IMG/VR virus record: IMGVR_UViG_3300032242_001000
Location: 1-20,386 of that record
From: a virus
Length of the DNA stretch: 20,386 nucleotides
Direction: 5' to 3' (one strand)
The notes beneath the pieces were generated by a model. That model searched no databases. It saw only the letters and a list, made by a program, of their open reading frames with translations, and was not told where the DNA came from. Shown piece by piece: positions 7,774 to 14,531 of the stretch (within the stretch, counting starts at the first letter, position 1; every line of letters starts with the position of its first letter). The position numbers and the translations under genes were made by a program.

Positions 7774-8982
7774 ATGCCTGTTACTGGACCAAAAACTGGA
7801 TTTACTGTAATAGACCCTAGTTCAGGATTACCTGTAGACTTGGGTAATAGATACATCAGCAAAGATTATCTTTTAACTGTTTATCCTAATATTGCAGGCC
7901 AATTAGGTGTTAGAAAAAGTTCTGGATTATGGGGCGCTGGTAGAAATTTTTATAACGAATTAAGCACTCCAACTAATGTTGCTTATTCCTCTCCAATTCA
8001 AATAGGAAGTCTAACCAATTGGAAACAAATTAGTGCATCAGGTCATATACTTGGTATTAAAACTGACGGAACACTATGGGCATGGGGTAGTAATGCTAGT
8101 GGTCAGCTAGGTTTAGGTGATATAACAAATCGTTCAACGCCAGTTCAGGTAGGCTCACTAACTAATTGGAAACAGGTTTCGTGTCTTGATAGCCATGTGC
8201 TAGCAATTAAAACTGATGGAACACTATGGACATGGGGACAAAACAATTACGGTCAACTAGGTATAGGAAGTACAACCTATTTTTCTTCTCCCGTCCAAGT
8301 TGGTAGTTTGACAACATGGAAACAAGTAAGTGTTGGTGTCGGATTTAGTTCTTTTGCAATTAAAACTGATGGCACACTATGGGCTTGGGGATTTAATAAT
8401 ATTGGTCAACTAGGTTTAGGAGATATAACTAATAGACTTTCACCCGTTCAAATTAGCGGCTATCCATGGAAGCAAATTGCTACAGGTTCAGGACATACTG
8501 TCGGTATTTATGGAGCCGGAGCTTTATATGCATGGGGACAAAATAGCAGTCAACAATTAGGCCTTGGTTTTAATAGCACAAATTATTCTCTTCCTGTTCA
8601 AGTAGGAAGTTTAACTAATTGGAAATCACTTTCGGTTGGCGGGAGTTCTAGTTTAGCGATTAAGACTGATGGTACATTATGGGCTTGGGGTGATAATACT
8701 TATGGGCAATTAGGTAAAAACGATGTAATTAGTGGAAATAGTCCAGTGCAAATAGGTAATTTGACTAATTGGAAATCTGTTATTATGGGGGGTTACTATA
8801 ATGGTTTAGCAATTAAAACCGATGGTACATTGTGGTCTTGGGGAGATAATAATTATGGCCAATTAAGTTTAGGAAATACTACAAGATATTCTTCACCGGT
8901 TCAGATTGGTTCTCTAACAAGTTGGAAATCAATTTCTTGTGGGTACAGAACTTCTATAGCAATCCAAGACGGGTATATATAA
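7774..8982 (+). CDS. RCC1-like seven-bladed beta-propeller protein, N-terminal type B (copy 2)
   Basis: 402 residues. The N-terminus GPKTGFTVIDPSSG, DLGNRYISKDYLLTVYPNIA matches the gene at 5332, and so does the C-terminus AIQDGYI. Seven repeats: W strands NWKQIS, NWKQVS, TWKQVS, PWKQIA, NWKSLS, NWKSVI and SWKSIS. Blade 4 is divergent: PVQISGYPWK replaces the usual [11 protein letters not shown], and IYGAGALYAWG replaces [11 protein letters not shown]. An 18-base gap precedes it, the largest among the B and C genes, and holds the tiny in-frame string ATGAGTGAATAA directly before the start. This copy and the following type C gene together repeat the preceding B-C pair. Propeller fold confident; role inferred. 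Confidence 0.86.
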   Translation: MPVTGPKTGFTVIDPSSGLPVDLGNRYISKDYLLTVYPNIAGQLGVRKSSGLWGAGRNFYNELSTPTNVAYSSPIQIGSLTNWKQISASGHILGIKTDGTLWAWGSNASGQLGLGDITNRSTPVQVGSLTNWKQVSCLDSHVLAIKTDGTLWTWGQNNYGQLGIGSTTYFSSPVQVGSLTTWKQVSVGVGFSSFAIKTDGTLWAWGFNNIGQLGLGDITNRLSPVQISGYPWKQIATGSGHTVGIYGAGALYAWGQNSSQQLGLGFNSTNYSLPVQVGSLTNWKSLSVGGSSSLAIKTDGTLWAWGDNTYGQLGKNDVISGNSPVQIGNLTNWKSVIMGGYYNGLAIKTDGTLWSWGDNNYGQLSLGNTTRYSSPVQIGSLTSWKSISCGYRTSIAIQDGYI

Positions 8983-8985
8983 TTC

Positions 8986-10233
8986 ATGGCCATAACATCA
9001 GGTTACAAATTTCCCATTTTAGATTCTTCTGGTAATCCTACTAGTACCATAGTAGATATGGCAGATATGTTTATTCGTAAAGAATTATTTTTAACTAGTA
9101 GTTTATATGCTTCTGGAAATAATTCTTATGGTCAATTAGGTATATCAAGTACCACAAATGTTAGTTTTCCTGTTCAAGTAGGTTCATTAACCAATTGGAA
9201 ACAAGTGTCTATAAATAAAACCGGTTATGATGGTACCAAATTTAGATACGGATCGTTAGCAATTAAAACTGATGGCACATTGTGGTATTGGGGTAATGGA
9301 TATTATGCACAAGACGGTCTATTACAAGGTCAAAGTCTAACCAATACTCCACCTTCAACAGGTATATTATCACCAGTTCAAATAGGAACTGCATCTAATT
9401 GGAAACAGGTTGAGATTAATTATTTAAATGCTGCTGCAATAGATACCAAAGGACAAATATATTTTTGGGGATATAATAGTTCTGGTGAGTTTGCTCTACT
9501 GAGTGGTTTTTACACAAATAGTGGAGTCGGTTATTACTCTTTGGGTCCAACCGCTTCAACTCATCCTTTATTGAAAACATTCAGTTTAGGTGGTGGTTGG
9601 TTTCACGGAATAACTATTGAAGGATATTTGTTTACATCTGGCTCTAATAATAATGGCCAATTAGGTTTAGGAGATACTACCAACAGAACGGGAGCCACTC
9701 AAGTTGGTGCATTAAATAATTGGAAACAAATAAGTTCTGGTTATATCGGAAATGTACTTGCAATTAAAACTGATGGAACACTATGGGCATGGGGATATAA
9801 CACTTACGGTCAATTAGGTTTAAATGATATCGTTTCTCGCTCTTCTCCCGTTCAAGTAGGAAGTTTATCAAATTGGAAACAAGTTTCTGCTGGAGACTAC
9901 AGCGGTTTTGCAATAAAAAATGATGGCACTCTGTGGGCATGGGGCAATAATGGTAGTGGCCAATTAGGTATAGGTGATACAACCAATCGTTCTAGTCCCG
10001 TTCAAGTTGGTTCTTTGACAAATTGGAAGCAAGTAAGTGGTGGTGATTTTAATGTTCAAGCAATTAAAACTGACGGAACACTATGGGCATGGGGTTATAA
10101 TTTAGGCGGTCAATTAGGTTTAGGTGATACAATCAATCGTTCCAGTCCTGTTCAAGTAGGTTCATTAACTAATTGGAAACAAACATCAATTTGCGAAGCT
10201 AGTTTTATTGGAATTTCATCAAGCGATTTATAG
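8986..10233 (+). CDS. RCC1-like seven-bladed beta-propeller protein, N-terminal type C (copy 2)
   Basis: 415 residues, the longest of the six. The N-terminus GYKFPILDSSGNPTSTIVD, ADMFIRKELFLTS matches the gene at 6562. Six canonical W strands are present (NWKQVS, NWKQVE, NWKQIS, NWKQVS, NWKQVS, NWKQTS). The third blade is degenerate: around residues 175-215 the W-K strand is replaced by LLKTFSLGGGW, and the KTDGTLW strand by TIEGYLFTSG. Blades 1 and 2 carry longer inserts than usual. It ends FIGISSSDL. It is the last gene of the propeller array; its stop is followed within five bases by a late promoter for the accessory operon. The long loops make this the most divergent copy, as expected if loops define binding specificity, which is inference. 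Confidence 0.85.
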   Translation: MAITSGYKFPILDSSGNPTSTIVDMADMFIRKELFLTSSLYASGNNSYGQLGISSTTNVSFPVQVGSLTNWKQVSINKTGYDGTKFRYGSLAIKTDGTLWYWGNGYYAQDGLLQGQSLTNTPPSTGILSPVQIGTASNWKQVEINYLNAAAIDTKGQIYFWGYNSSGEFALLSGFYTNSGVGYYSLGPTASTHPLLKTFSLGGGWFHGITIEGYLFTSGSNNNGQLGLGDTTNRTGATQVGALNNWKQISSGYIGNVLAIKTDGTLWAWGYNTYGQLGLNDIVSRSSPVQVGSLSNWKQVSAGDYSGFAIKNDGTLWAWGNNGSGQLGIGDTTNRSSPVQVGSLTNWKQVSGGDFNVQAIKTDGTLWAWGYNLGGQLGLGDTINRSSPVQVGSLTNWKQTSICEASFIGISSSDL

Positions 10234-10237
10234 ATAG

Positions 10238-10245
10238 CATAAATA
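10238..10245 (+). promoter_or_regulatory. Probable late promoter (CATAAATA)
   Basis: CATAAATA lies in the 50-base gap between the RCC1 array and the sulfotransferase gene. It matches the T4 late octamer at seven of eight positions and fits the looser NATAAATA form reported for marine T4-like phages. It would start the accessory operon. Confidence 0.6.
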
Positions 10246-10271
10246 ATAGTATAACATCATTTTATTTTATT

Positions 10272-10276
10272 AGGAG
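10272..10276 (+). promoter_or_regulatory. Shine-Dalgarno AGGAG supporting a TTG start
   Basis: AGGAG ends seven bases before the TTG at 10284. No ATG in the frame is as well placed before the conserved SGLPRSGTT motif, so this site fixes the unusual start of the sulfotransferase gene. Confidence 0.7.
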
Positions 10277-10283
10277 TTTTGAA

Positions 10284-11060
10284 TTGAACAAAAAATACCA
10301 TCTTATCTCTGGTTTACCACGTTCTGGTACCACGTTACTTTCAACAATACTGAAACAAAATCCAAGGTTTGAAGCGTCCATCTCAGGACCACTTGCTCGG
10401 TTTGTTCGTGCTATTATCACCGAATCTTCAACACAAGGAGGTTATCGTTTTGAATGTCCTCCGGATAAACGTAAAAAGTTAATTTCTGGTTTATTTGACA
10501 ATTATTATGATGACGAAACAAAAGAAGTAGCGTTCAATACCAATCGTGGCTGGGGTTTATTATTACCAACAATTAAAGATTTATATCCTGAATCTAAAGT
10601 ATTAATGTGTGTTCGTGATATTGGTTGGATACTTGATTCATTTGAAACACTACAAAGAAAAAACCCATATACTTTTACCACAATGTTTGCGCCTGACGAA
10701 AACATCAATGTATATACCAGATGCGAGACACTATTGAATCCTGGTAAAACTCTTGGATTTGCGTATAACGCACTCAAGCAAGCAATCACAGGTGAACATA
10801 AACAATCTATCATGATAATTGATTACGACACGCTAGCAAAAGATCCTGAGATGATGATGAAAGCAATCTATAGTTTTATTGATGAGCCTTATTACCAACA
10901 TGACTTTGATAATGTAGAGGCATCATATGACGAGTTTGATGAAGATGTTCAATTACCCGGTTTACATACAACAAGAAAAAAAGTGGAATATATTCAAAGG
11001 GAATCTATTCTACCGCCTGATATCTGGCAAAGAGTTCAAAATATGGAGGTTTGGAAATGA
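10284..11060 (+). CDS. PAPS-dependent sulfotransferase
   Basis: 258 residues, TTG start. Residues 9-19 read SGLPRSGTTLL, the 5'-phosphosulfate-binding loop of sulfotransferases. R111 and S119 in CVRDIGWILDSFE have the eight-residue R-to-S spacing of the 3'-phosphate-binding motif. Both PAPS contacts are therefore present, and the length fits a full small sulfotransferase domain. The enzyme would move sulfate from PAPS to a hydroxyl, usually of a sugar or small molecule; the acceptor cannot be told from sequence. No signal or membrane segment, so it should act in the host cytoplasm. It is first in an operon with a methyltransferase, a glycosyltransferase-like gene and an APS-kinase-like gene that could supply PAPS. 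Its stop overlaps the next start (ATGA). Confidence 0.85.
   Translation: MNKKYHLISGLPRSGTTLLSTILKQNPRFEASISGPLARFVRAIITESSTQGGYRFECPPDKRKKLISGLFDNYYDDETKEVAFNTNRGWGLLLPTIKDLYPESKVLMCVRDIGWILDSFETLQRKNPYTFTTMFAPDENINVYTRCETLLNPGKTLGFAYNALKQAITGEHKQSIMIIDYDTLAKDPEMMMKAIYSFIDEPYYQHDFDNVEASYDEFDEDVQLPGLHTTRKKVEYIQRESILPPDIWQRVQNMEVWK
11045..11049 (+). promoter_or_regulatory. Shine-Dalgarno GGAGG that decides the methyltransferase start
   Basis: GGAGG lies seven bases before the ATG at 11057 but only one base before the in-frame TTG at 11051. The ATG is therefore the likely start, giving a protein that begins MKVNLGSG. Confidence 0.75.
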
Positions 11061-11638
11061 AAGTGAATTTAGGAAGCGGTTACAGAAGAATAGAAGGATT
11101 TGTGAATGTTGATGATGACCCACTTTGTGAGCCAGAATATCTCGTAAATCTTGAAAAAGATAAGTTGCCATTTGAAGATAATTCGGTGGAAGAAATGATT
11201 GCTCATCATATCTTGGAACACATTGGTGAAGGATTTATTCCTTTGATGCAAGAGATTTATCGTGTGTGTAAGCATGGTGCTATTATTGATATTCGTGTAC
11301 CACATCCTACACATGAATTATTTCTAAATGACCCAACACACAAGCGACCTATCATGGTTGAAGGTATGAGATTGTTTAGTAAAAAATATATGGACGAACA
11401 TTTAAAAACAATTCGTTCAAGTTCAGGCATGGCATATAAGTTTAATGTAGACTTTGAAATTGTTTATTACAATTATATCTACGACACATTTTACCATTCA
11501 ATGATTGAGAGTTTTGTTAAACGGCAGTCAGAAGGTAAAACTTCAAAAGAAGAAGAATGGGCATTTGAAAGATTATTCCGTGAAGCGAATAATGTAGCAA
11601 TGGAAACTGAAATTAAATTAGTGGTGATAAAAGAATGA
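11057..11638 (+). CDS. SAM-dependent methyltransferase (class I, small)
   Basis: 193 residues from the ATG at 11057; an in-frame TTG at 11051 is too close to the ribosome site. Motif I is VNLGSG (3-8), the glycine-rich SAM-binding loop. The acidic strand FVNVDDDP (15-22) follows, then LPFEDNSVEEMIAHHILEHI (37-56), typical of Methyltransf_11-type enzymes that often act on small molecules or sugars. The C-terminal half is helical, with an EEEWAFERLF stretch, and has no other recognisable domain. The substrate is unknown. It overlaps the sulfotransferase stop and the next start by four bases on each side, so the three genes are translationally coupled and probably act on the same product. Glycan O-methylation is one plausible role. 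Confidence 0.8.
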   Translation: MKVNLGSGYRRIEGFVNVDDDPLCEPEYLVNLEKDKLPFEDNSVEEMIAHHILEHIGEGFIPLMQEIYRVCKHGAIIDIRVPHPTHELFLNDPTHKRPIMVEGMRLFSKKYMDEHLKTIRSSSGMAYKFNVDFEIVYYNYIYDTFYHSMIESFVKRQSEGKTSKEEEWAFERLFREANNVAMETEIKLVVIKE

Positions 11639-13062
11639 TAGACAAATACCAAACAGATAATCCTTTAGCAATGGTGATTGAATTTTTAGAAAAACAAAAT
11701 AAAGATTCTTTAGCAAGTGATGTGATTGATGTGTTTGCTGATGTAACACAACAAGCCGCAGAAAATAATCAACACGCTGTTGCACTTGAACAGTTTAATT
11801 TAATAGCTAAACTTTATTTGGATGTTAGAAATATTCCTAAAGCAGAAAAGTTTGCATTGCGTGTTCTAGGTATGTCAAACACCAAAGAACAAACCTATAA
11901 TGCTCGTGCCAATTTAGGTAAACTTTATAACAATGTGAATCAACCTGAAAAGGCTTTGTTTCATTCTAAGTTAAATAATATTGCTTTTCCTAATGACCCC
12001 GATACATTGATGGAAATGGTATTTTCATATTATCTATTGGCACAAAAAGAAGAAGCAGAAAAAATCTTAAGATTTCTAAAAGAAAATGAAGATAAGTTAA
12101 GTGAAAGACACCAAGATATTGTGAATTTCAATTTAGGTACTTATGACTTAGAAAAAGGAAAGTTTAATGAAGGCCTAAGAGGATTTATGTTAAAAGGAAA
12201 GAAACTAAAACTTTGGTTCTCTCATCGTGAATTACCATATAAGTTTTGGGATGGTGGTGCTTTTCCTGGTAAAACTTTAATTCTCTTTGCTGAAGGTGGT
12301 GGTATCGGTGATGAGATGTTAAGTATTCGTTTTATGGATGACCTAAAGGCAATTGGATTTAAACCATTATTTTATACATCAAGAAAAGATTTATGTGATT
12401 TATTTAATCAAAACGGTTACGAAACAATTATGAATTTAGATGGTGTTCCTAAAGATGCTATGTGGACTTACTTCATGCAGGTACCAATTTATCTGAATTC
12501 AAAACCAGAAAAAGTTCTTCGTGAAAAATATTTGTTACCTAACCAAGAAGCAAGAGACAAATGGAGTTTCATTAAAGAATCCAAGAAAATAAAAATTGGT
12601 ATTCGTTGGCAAGGTAACTCTAAAAATGAAAGAGACTTACATCGTAAAGTACCACTTGATGATATCATGCGTTATGTAAATCAATTTAAAACGGATGACA
12701 TTGAATTGTATTCATTACAAATAGGTGACGGCATTGAAGAAATACAAAAGTATCCTGAATTGATTGATGTTTCTGATAAAATACAATCTTATAACGACAC
12801 ACTAGCATTACTAGAAAATTTAGATTATGTAATCACCTCATGTACTTCTGTGTTACACGCAGCTGCTGCTGTTGGAACAAAAACGTTGGCATTAATTCCT
12901 ATTTCTGCTTACTTTACTTGGGTTAGTCCACCAACAACAGGTCGTCCTGAAAATACAAGCATTTGGTATGGTGATAATTTGAGAGTTTTTAAACAATCAG
13001 TTCCTCATTCTTGGAACGAACCACTTGTTGAATTAATTGATTACTTGAAAGCTGAACTATGA
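11635..13062 (+). CDS. TPR-domain, GT-B glycosyltransferase-like protein
   Basis: 475 residues. Residues about 1-190 are helical with TPR-like spacing (AKFALRVLGMS, ARANLGKLYNNVNQPEKALF, FNLGTYDLEKGKFNEGLRGF). Residues about 200-475 resemble the GT9/heptosyltransferase-like GT-B fold seen in many bacterial TPR glycosyltransferases: FAEGGGIGDE (218-227) as the first Rossmann loop, IGIRWQGN (321-328) starting the second, then YNDTLALLENLDYVITSCTS (386-405) and LHAAAAVG (407-414) with H408, and a WYGDNLRVFKQ end. In relatives the second domain binds the nucleotide sugar. Donor and acceptor are unknown. In the sulfotransferase and methyltransferase operon it could build or bind the glycan they decorate. 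Both gene ends overlap their neighbours by four bases. Confidence 0.75.
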   Translation: MIDKYQTDNPLAMVIEFLEKQNKDSLASDVIDVFADVTQQAAENNQHAVALEQFNLIAKLYLDVRNIPKAEKFALRVLGMSNTKEQTYNARANLGKLYNNVNQPEKALFHSKLNNIAFPNDPDTLMEMVFSYYLLAQKEEAEKILRFLKENEDKLSERHQDIVNFNLGTYDLEKGKFNEGLRGFMLKGKKLKLWFSHRELPYKFWDGGAFPGKTLILFAEGGGIGDEMLSIRFMDDLKAIGFKPLFYTSRKDLCDLFNQNGYETIMNLDGVPKDAMWTYFMQVPIYLNSKPEKVLREKYLLPNQEARDKWSFIKESKKIKIGIRWQGNSKNERDLHRKVPLDDIMRYVNQFKTDDIELYSLQIGDGIEEIQKYPELIDVSDKIQSYNDTLALLENLDYVITSCTSVLHAAAAVGTKTLALIPISAYFTWVSPPTTGRPENTSIWYGDNLRVFKQSVPHSWNEPLVELIDYLKAEL

Positions 13063-13877
13063 AAAAAATATTGATTATGGGATTACCAGGTTCTGGTAAA
13101 ACAACGTTAGCAAAAGCATTAAAAGATTATCTTGAAGAATGTTCTGTTACCTATTTGGAAATGATGCCTCTTTTTAAAAAAGTTTCTTGGTTTAATGCTG
13201 ATGAAGTCCGAAAAAAATATAATGATTGGGATTTTTCAGATATGGGTCGTATTCGCCAATCATTAAGGATGGCACAATTTGCATTAGAATCTGGTGGTGA
13301 TTATGTCATTTGTGATTTTGTGGCACCTTTAGTTGAAATGAGAAACAACTTCAAAGCAGATTGGACTATTTGGATGGATACAATAGATAAAGGTCGTTTT
13401 GAAGATACTAACAAAGCATTTATTCCTCCAGACCGTTACGACTTTAGAATTACGGAACAGAACGCAGAGAAGTGGGCTGAGTTTATTGGTGAACGTATCA
13501 TTAAAGATATTAGGCGTCCTGAATTTGATTGGAGAAAAGAGACTGTTCAAATGTTAGGTAGATGGCAACCATGGCATGAAGGTCATCGTGCATTGTTTGA
13601 GAGAGCGATTAAAAAAACAGGCCAAGTAATTATTCAAATTCGTGACTGTCAAGGCTGGCAAGGTTCTAATCCTTTTGCAATTGAACAAGTTAAATCTTTT
13701 ATTAAAAGAGATTTGGATCCTTTGTATCAAGGTCAATATGAAATACAAATTGTTCCCAATATTGTTAACATCACATATGGTCGTGACGTAGGATACAAGA
13801 TTGAACAAGAAATATTTGATGAAGCAATACATTCTATTTCTGCAACTAAAATCCGTAAGGAGATGGGAATTGAGTGA
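13059..13877 (+). CDS. Bifunctional APS-kinase-like P-loop kinase / HxGH nucleotidyltransferase
   Basis: 272 residues in two domains. The N-terminal P-loop kinase has Walker A GLPGSGKTT (8-16), NADEVR (46-51), FSDMGRIRQSLRM and CDFVAPLVEMR, which match the order of motifs in adenylylsulfate (APS) kinase; APS kinase makes PAPS from APS and ATP. From about residue 163 a nucleotidyltransferase domain follows, with GRWQPWHEGH (167-176; HxGH 173-176) and the ISATKIR signature (260-266). This resembles the cytidylyltransferase-like superfamily, which includes NMN adenylyltransferases and, more distantly, ATP sulfurylase. If the second domain makes APS the protein would be a small PAPS synthase, but its motif is closer to NadM-like enzymes, so this is open. 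The downstream sulfotransferase substrate need makes the kinase role credible. Confidence 0.75.
   Translation: MKKILIMGLPGSGKTTLAKALKDYLEECSVTYLEMMPLFKKVSWFNADEVRKKYNDWDFSDMGRIRQSLRMAQFALESGGDYVICDFVAPLVEMRNNFKADWTIWMDTIDKGRFEDTNKAFIPPDRYDFRITEQNAEKWAEFIGERIIKDIRRPEFDWRKETVQMLGRWQPWHEGHRALFERAIKKTGQVIIQIRDCQGWQGSNPFAIEQVKSFIKRDLDPLYQGQYEIQIVPNIVNITYGRDVGYKIEQEIFDEAIHSISATKIRKEMGIE
13857..13862 (+). promoter_or_regulatory. Shine-Dalgarno AAGGAG supporting a TTG start
   Basis: AAGGAG inside the end of the kinase gene ends seven bases before the TTG at 13870. It places the start of the DUF2061 gene there rather than at codons further upstream, which would overlap the kinase heavily. Confidence 0.75.
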
Positions 13878-14073
13878 TACAAATGTAAGAAGTTTAGCAA
13901 AGGCTATATCATGGAGAGTTACTGGTACTATTGATACTTTTATCATTTCTTGGCTAATAACAGGCCAAATTTTATTGGCATCTGGTATTGCATTTACTGA
14001 AATAATGACAAAAATAATTTTATTCTGGTTACACGAAAGGGTATGGAATAAAATTCAATGGGGTAAATCCTAA
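13870..14073 (+). CDS. DUF2061-family small membrane protein
   Basis: 67 residues from a TTG start with an ideal ribosome site. The sequence RSLAKAISWRVTGT (7-20), a TGxxxLAxGI-like centre and LHERVWNKIQWG (54-65) are the hallmarks of DUF2061. Two hydrophobic segments (about 17-31 and 34-54) make it a small inner-membrane protein. The family's function is not known. In bacteria DUF2061 genes are often found near sulfate assimilation genes (cysteine and APS/PAPS steps), and some family members are fused to APS kinase, an association I recall rather than have tested. That would fit its place directly after an APS-kinase-like gene. It overlaps the kinase by eight bases and ends 38 bases before gp16. 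Confidence 0.75.
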   Translation: MSDTNVRSLAKAISWRVTGTIDTFIISWLITGQILLASGIAFTEIMTKIILFWLHERVWNKIQWGKS

Positions 14074-14090
14074 CATATATACCTTTACGG

Positions 14091-14098
14091 CATAAATT
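14091..14098 (+). promoter_or_regulatory. Weak late-promoter-like motif (CATAAATT)
   Basis: CATAAATT sits 13 bases before the gp16 start in a 38-base gap. It misses the last A of NATAAATA and is close to the start, so it is only a candidate. The ribosome site AGGTAA (14103-14108) follows. Confidence 0.25.
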
Positions 14099-14111
14099 GT
14101 ATAGGTAACCA

Positions 14112-14531
14112 ATGAACGATTTTGATAAAAACATGGAAAAAATCTTTGATGTTCCTGCAAAGGACACCAAAGATTTACCTGTTGTTACTAAAACTACACC
14201 ACTCTATAACGCACCTAATATTGAAGAAGATTTAGGTGACGCATATCAACAATCAAGAGAAAATCTTCAAGGCATTATTGACCAAGGTCAAGAAGCAATG
14301 CATGAAATTTTAGAGATAGCAAAAGCAGGCCAACATCCAAGAGCATTTGAAGTTTACAGCGGCCTTCTAAAAAATATGGTTGACGCTAATAAAGAACTTT
14401 TAAACATCCAAAAACAGATGCGTGATATGGACAAGAAAAAAGAAGTCAACAATACCAATATAGATAAAGCCATCTTTGTTGGTAGTACCAATGAACTGGC
14501 TAAATTTCTAAAAGACAATGGCAACAAATAA
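14112..14531 (+). CDS. gp16: Small terminase subunit (gp16-like)
   Basis: 139 residues. It is mostly helical and charged: YQQSRENLQGIIDQGQEAMH then EILEIAKAGQHPRAFEVYSG and LLKNMVDANKELLNIQKQMR correspond to the central helices of T4 gp16 (which has [20 protein letters not shown]). The C-terminal IFVGSTNEL (121-129) matches VFMGSPTEL of T4. Small terminase forms rings, recognises or regulates packaging DNA and stimulates the gp17 ATPase. Position immediately before gp17, with a 14-base overlap, supports the call. It is slightly shorter than T4 gp16. The start has AGGT six bases upstream. Confidence 0.9.
   Translation: MNDFDKNMEKIFDVPAKDTKDLPVVTKTTPLYNAPNIEEDLGDAYQQSRENLQGIIDQGQEAMHEILEIAKAGQHPRAFEVYSGLLKNMVDANKELLNIQKQMRDMDKKKEVNNTNIDKAIFVGSTNELAKFLKDNGNK

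Noticed and set aside
9210-9217. TATAAATA inside the type C copy 2 propeller gene
   Set aside because: It is an exact octamer match but lies within coding sequence, with no gene start nearby. In AT-rich DNA this is likely chance, and it warns that the motif alone is weak evidence.
2241-10233. Diversity-generating retroelement variable repeats
   Set aside because: The repeated, variable propeller genes raise the idea, but there is no reverse transcriptase in the window and no template/variable repeat pair with adenine-specific changes; differences between repeats are of all kinds.
10927-11112. Small + strand frame between sulfotransferase and methyltransferase
   Set aside because: It overlaps two well-supported genes in another frame, has no ribosome site and shows no recognisable features.
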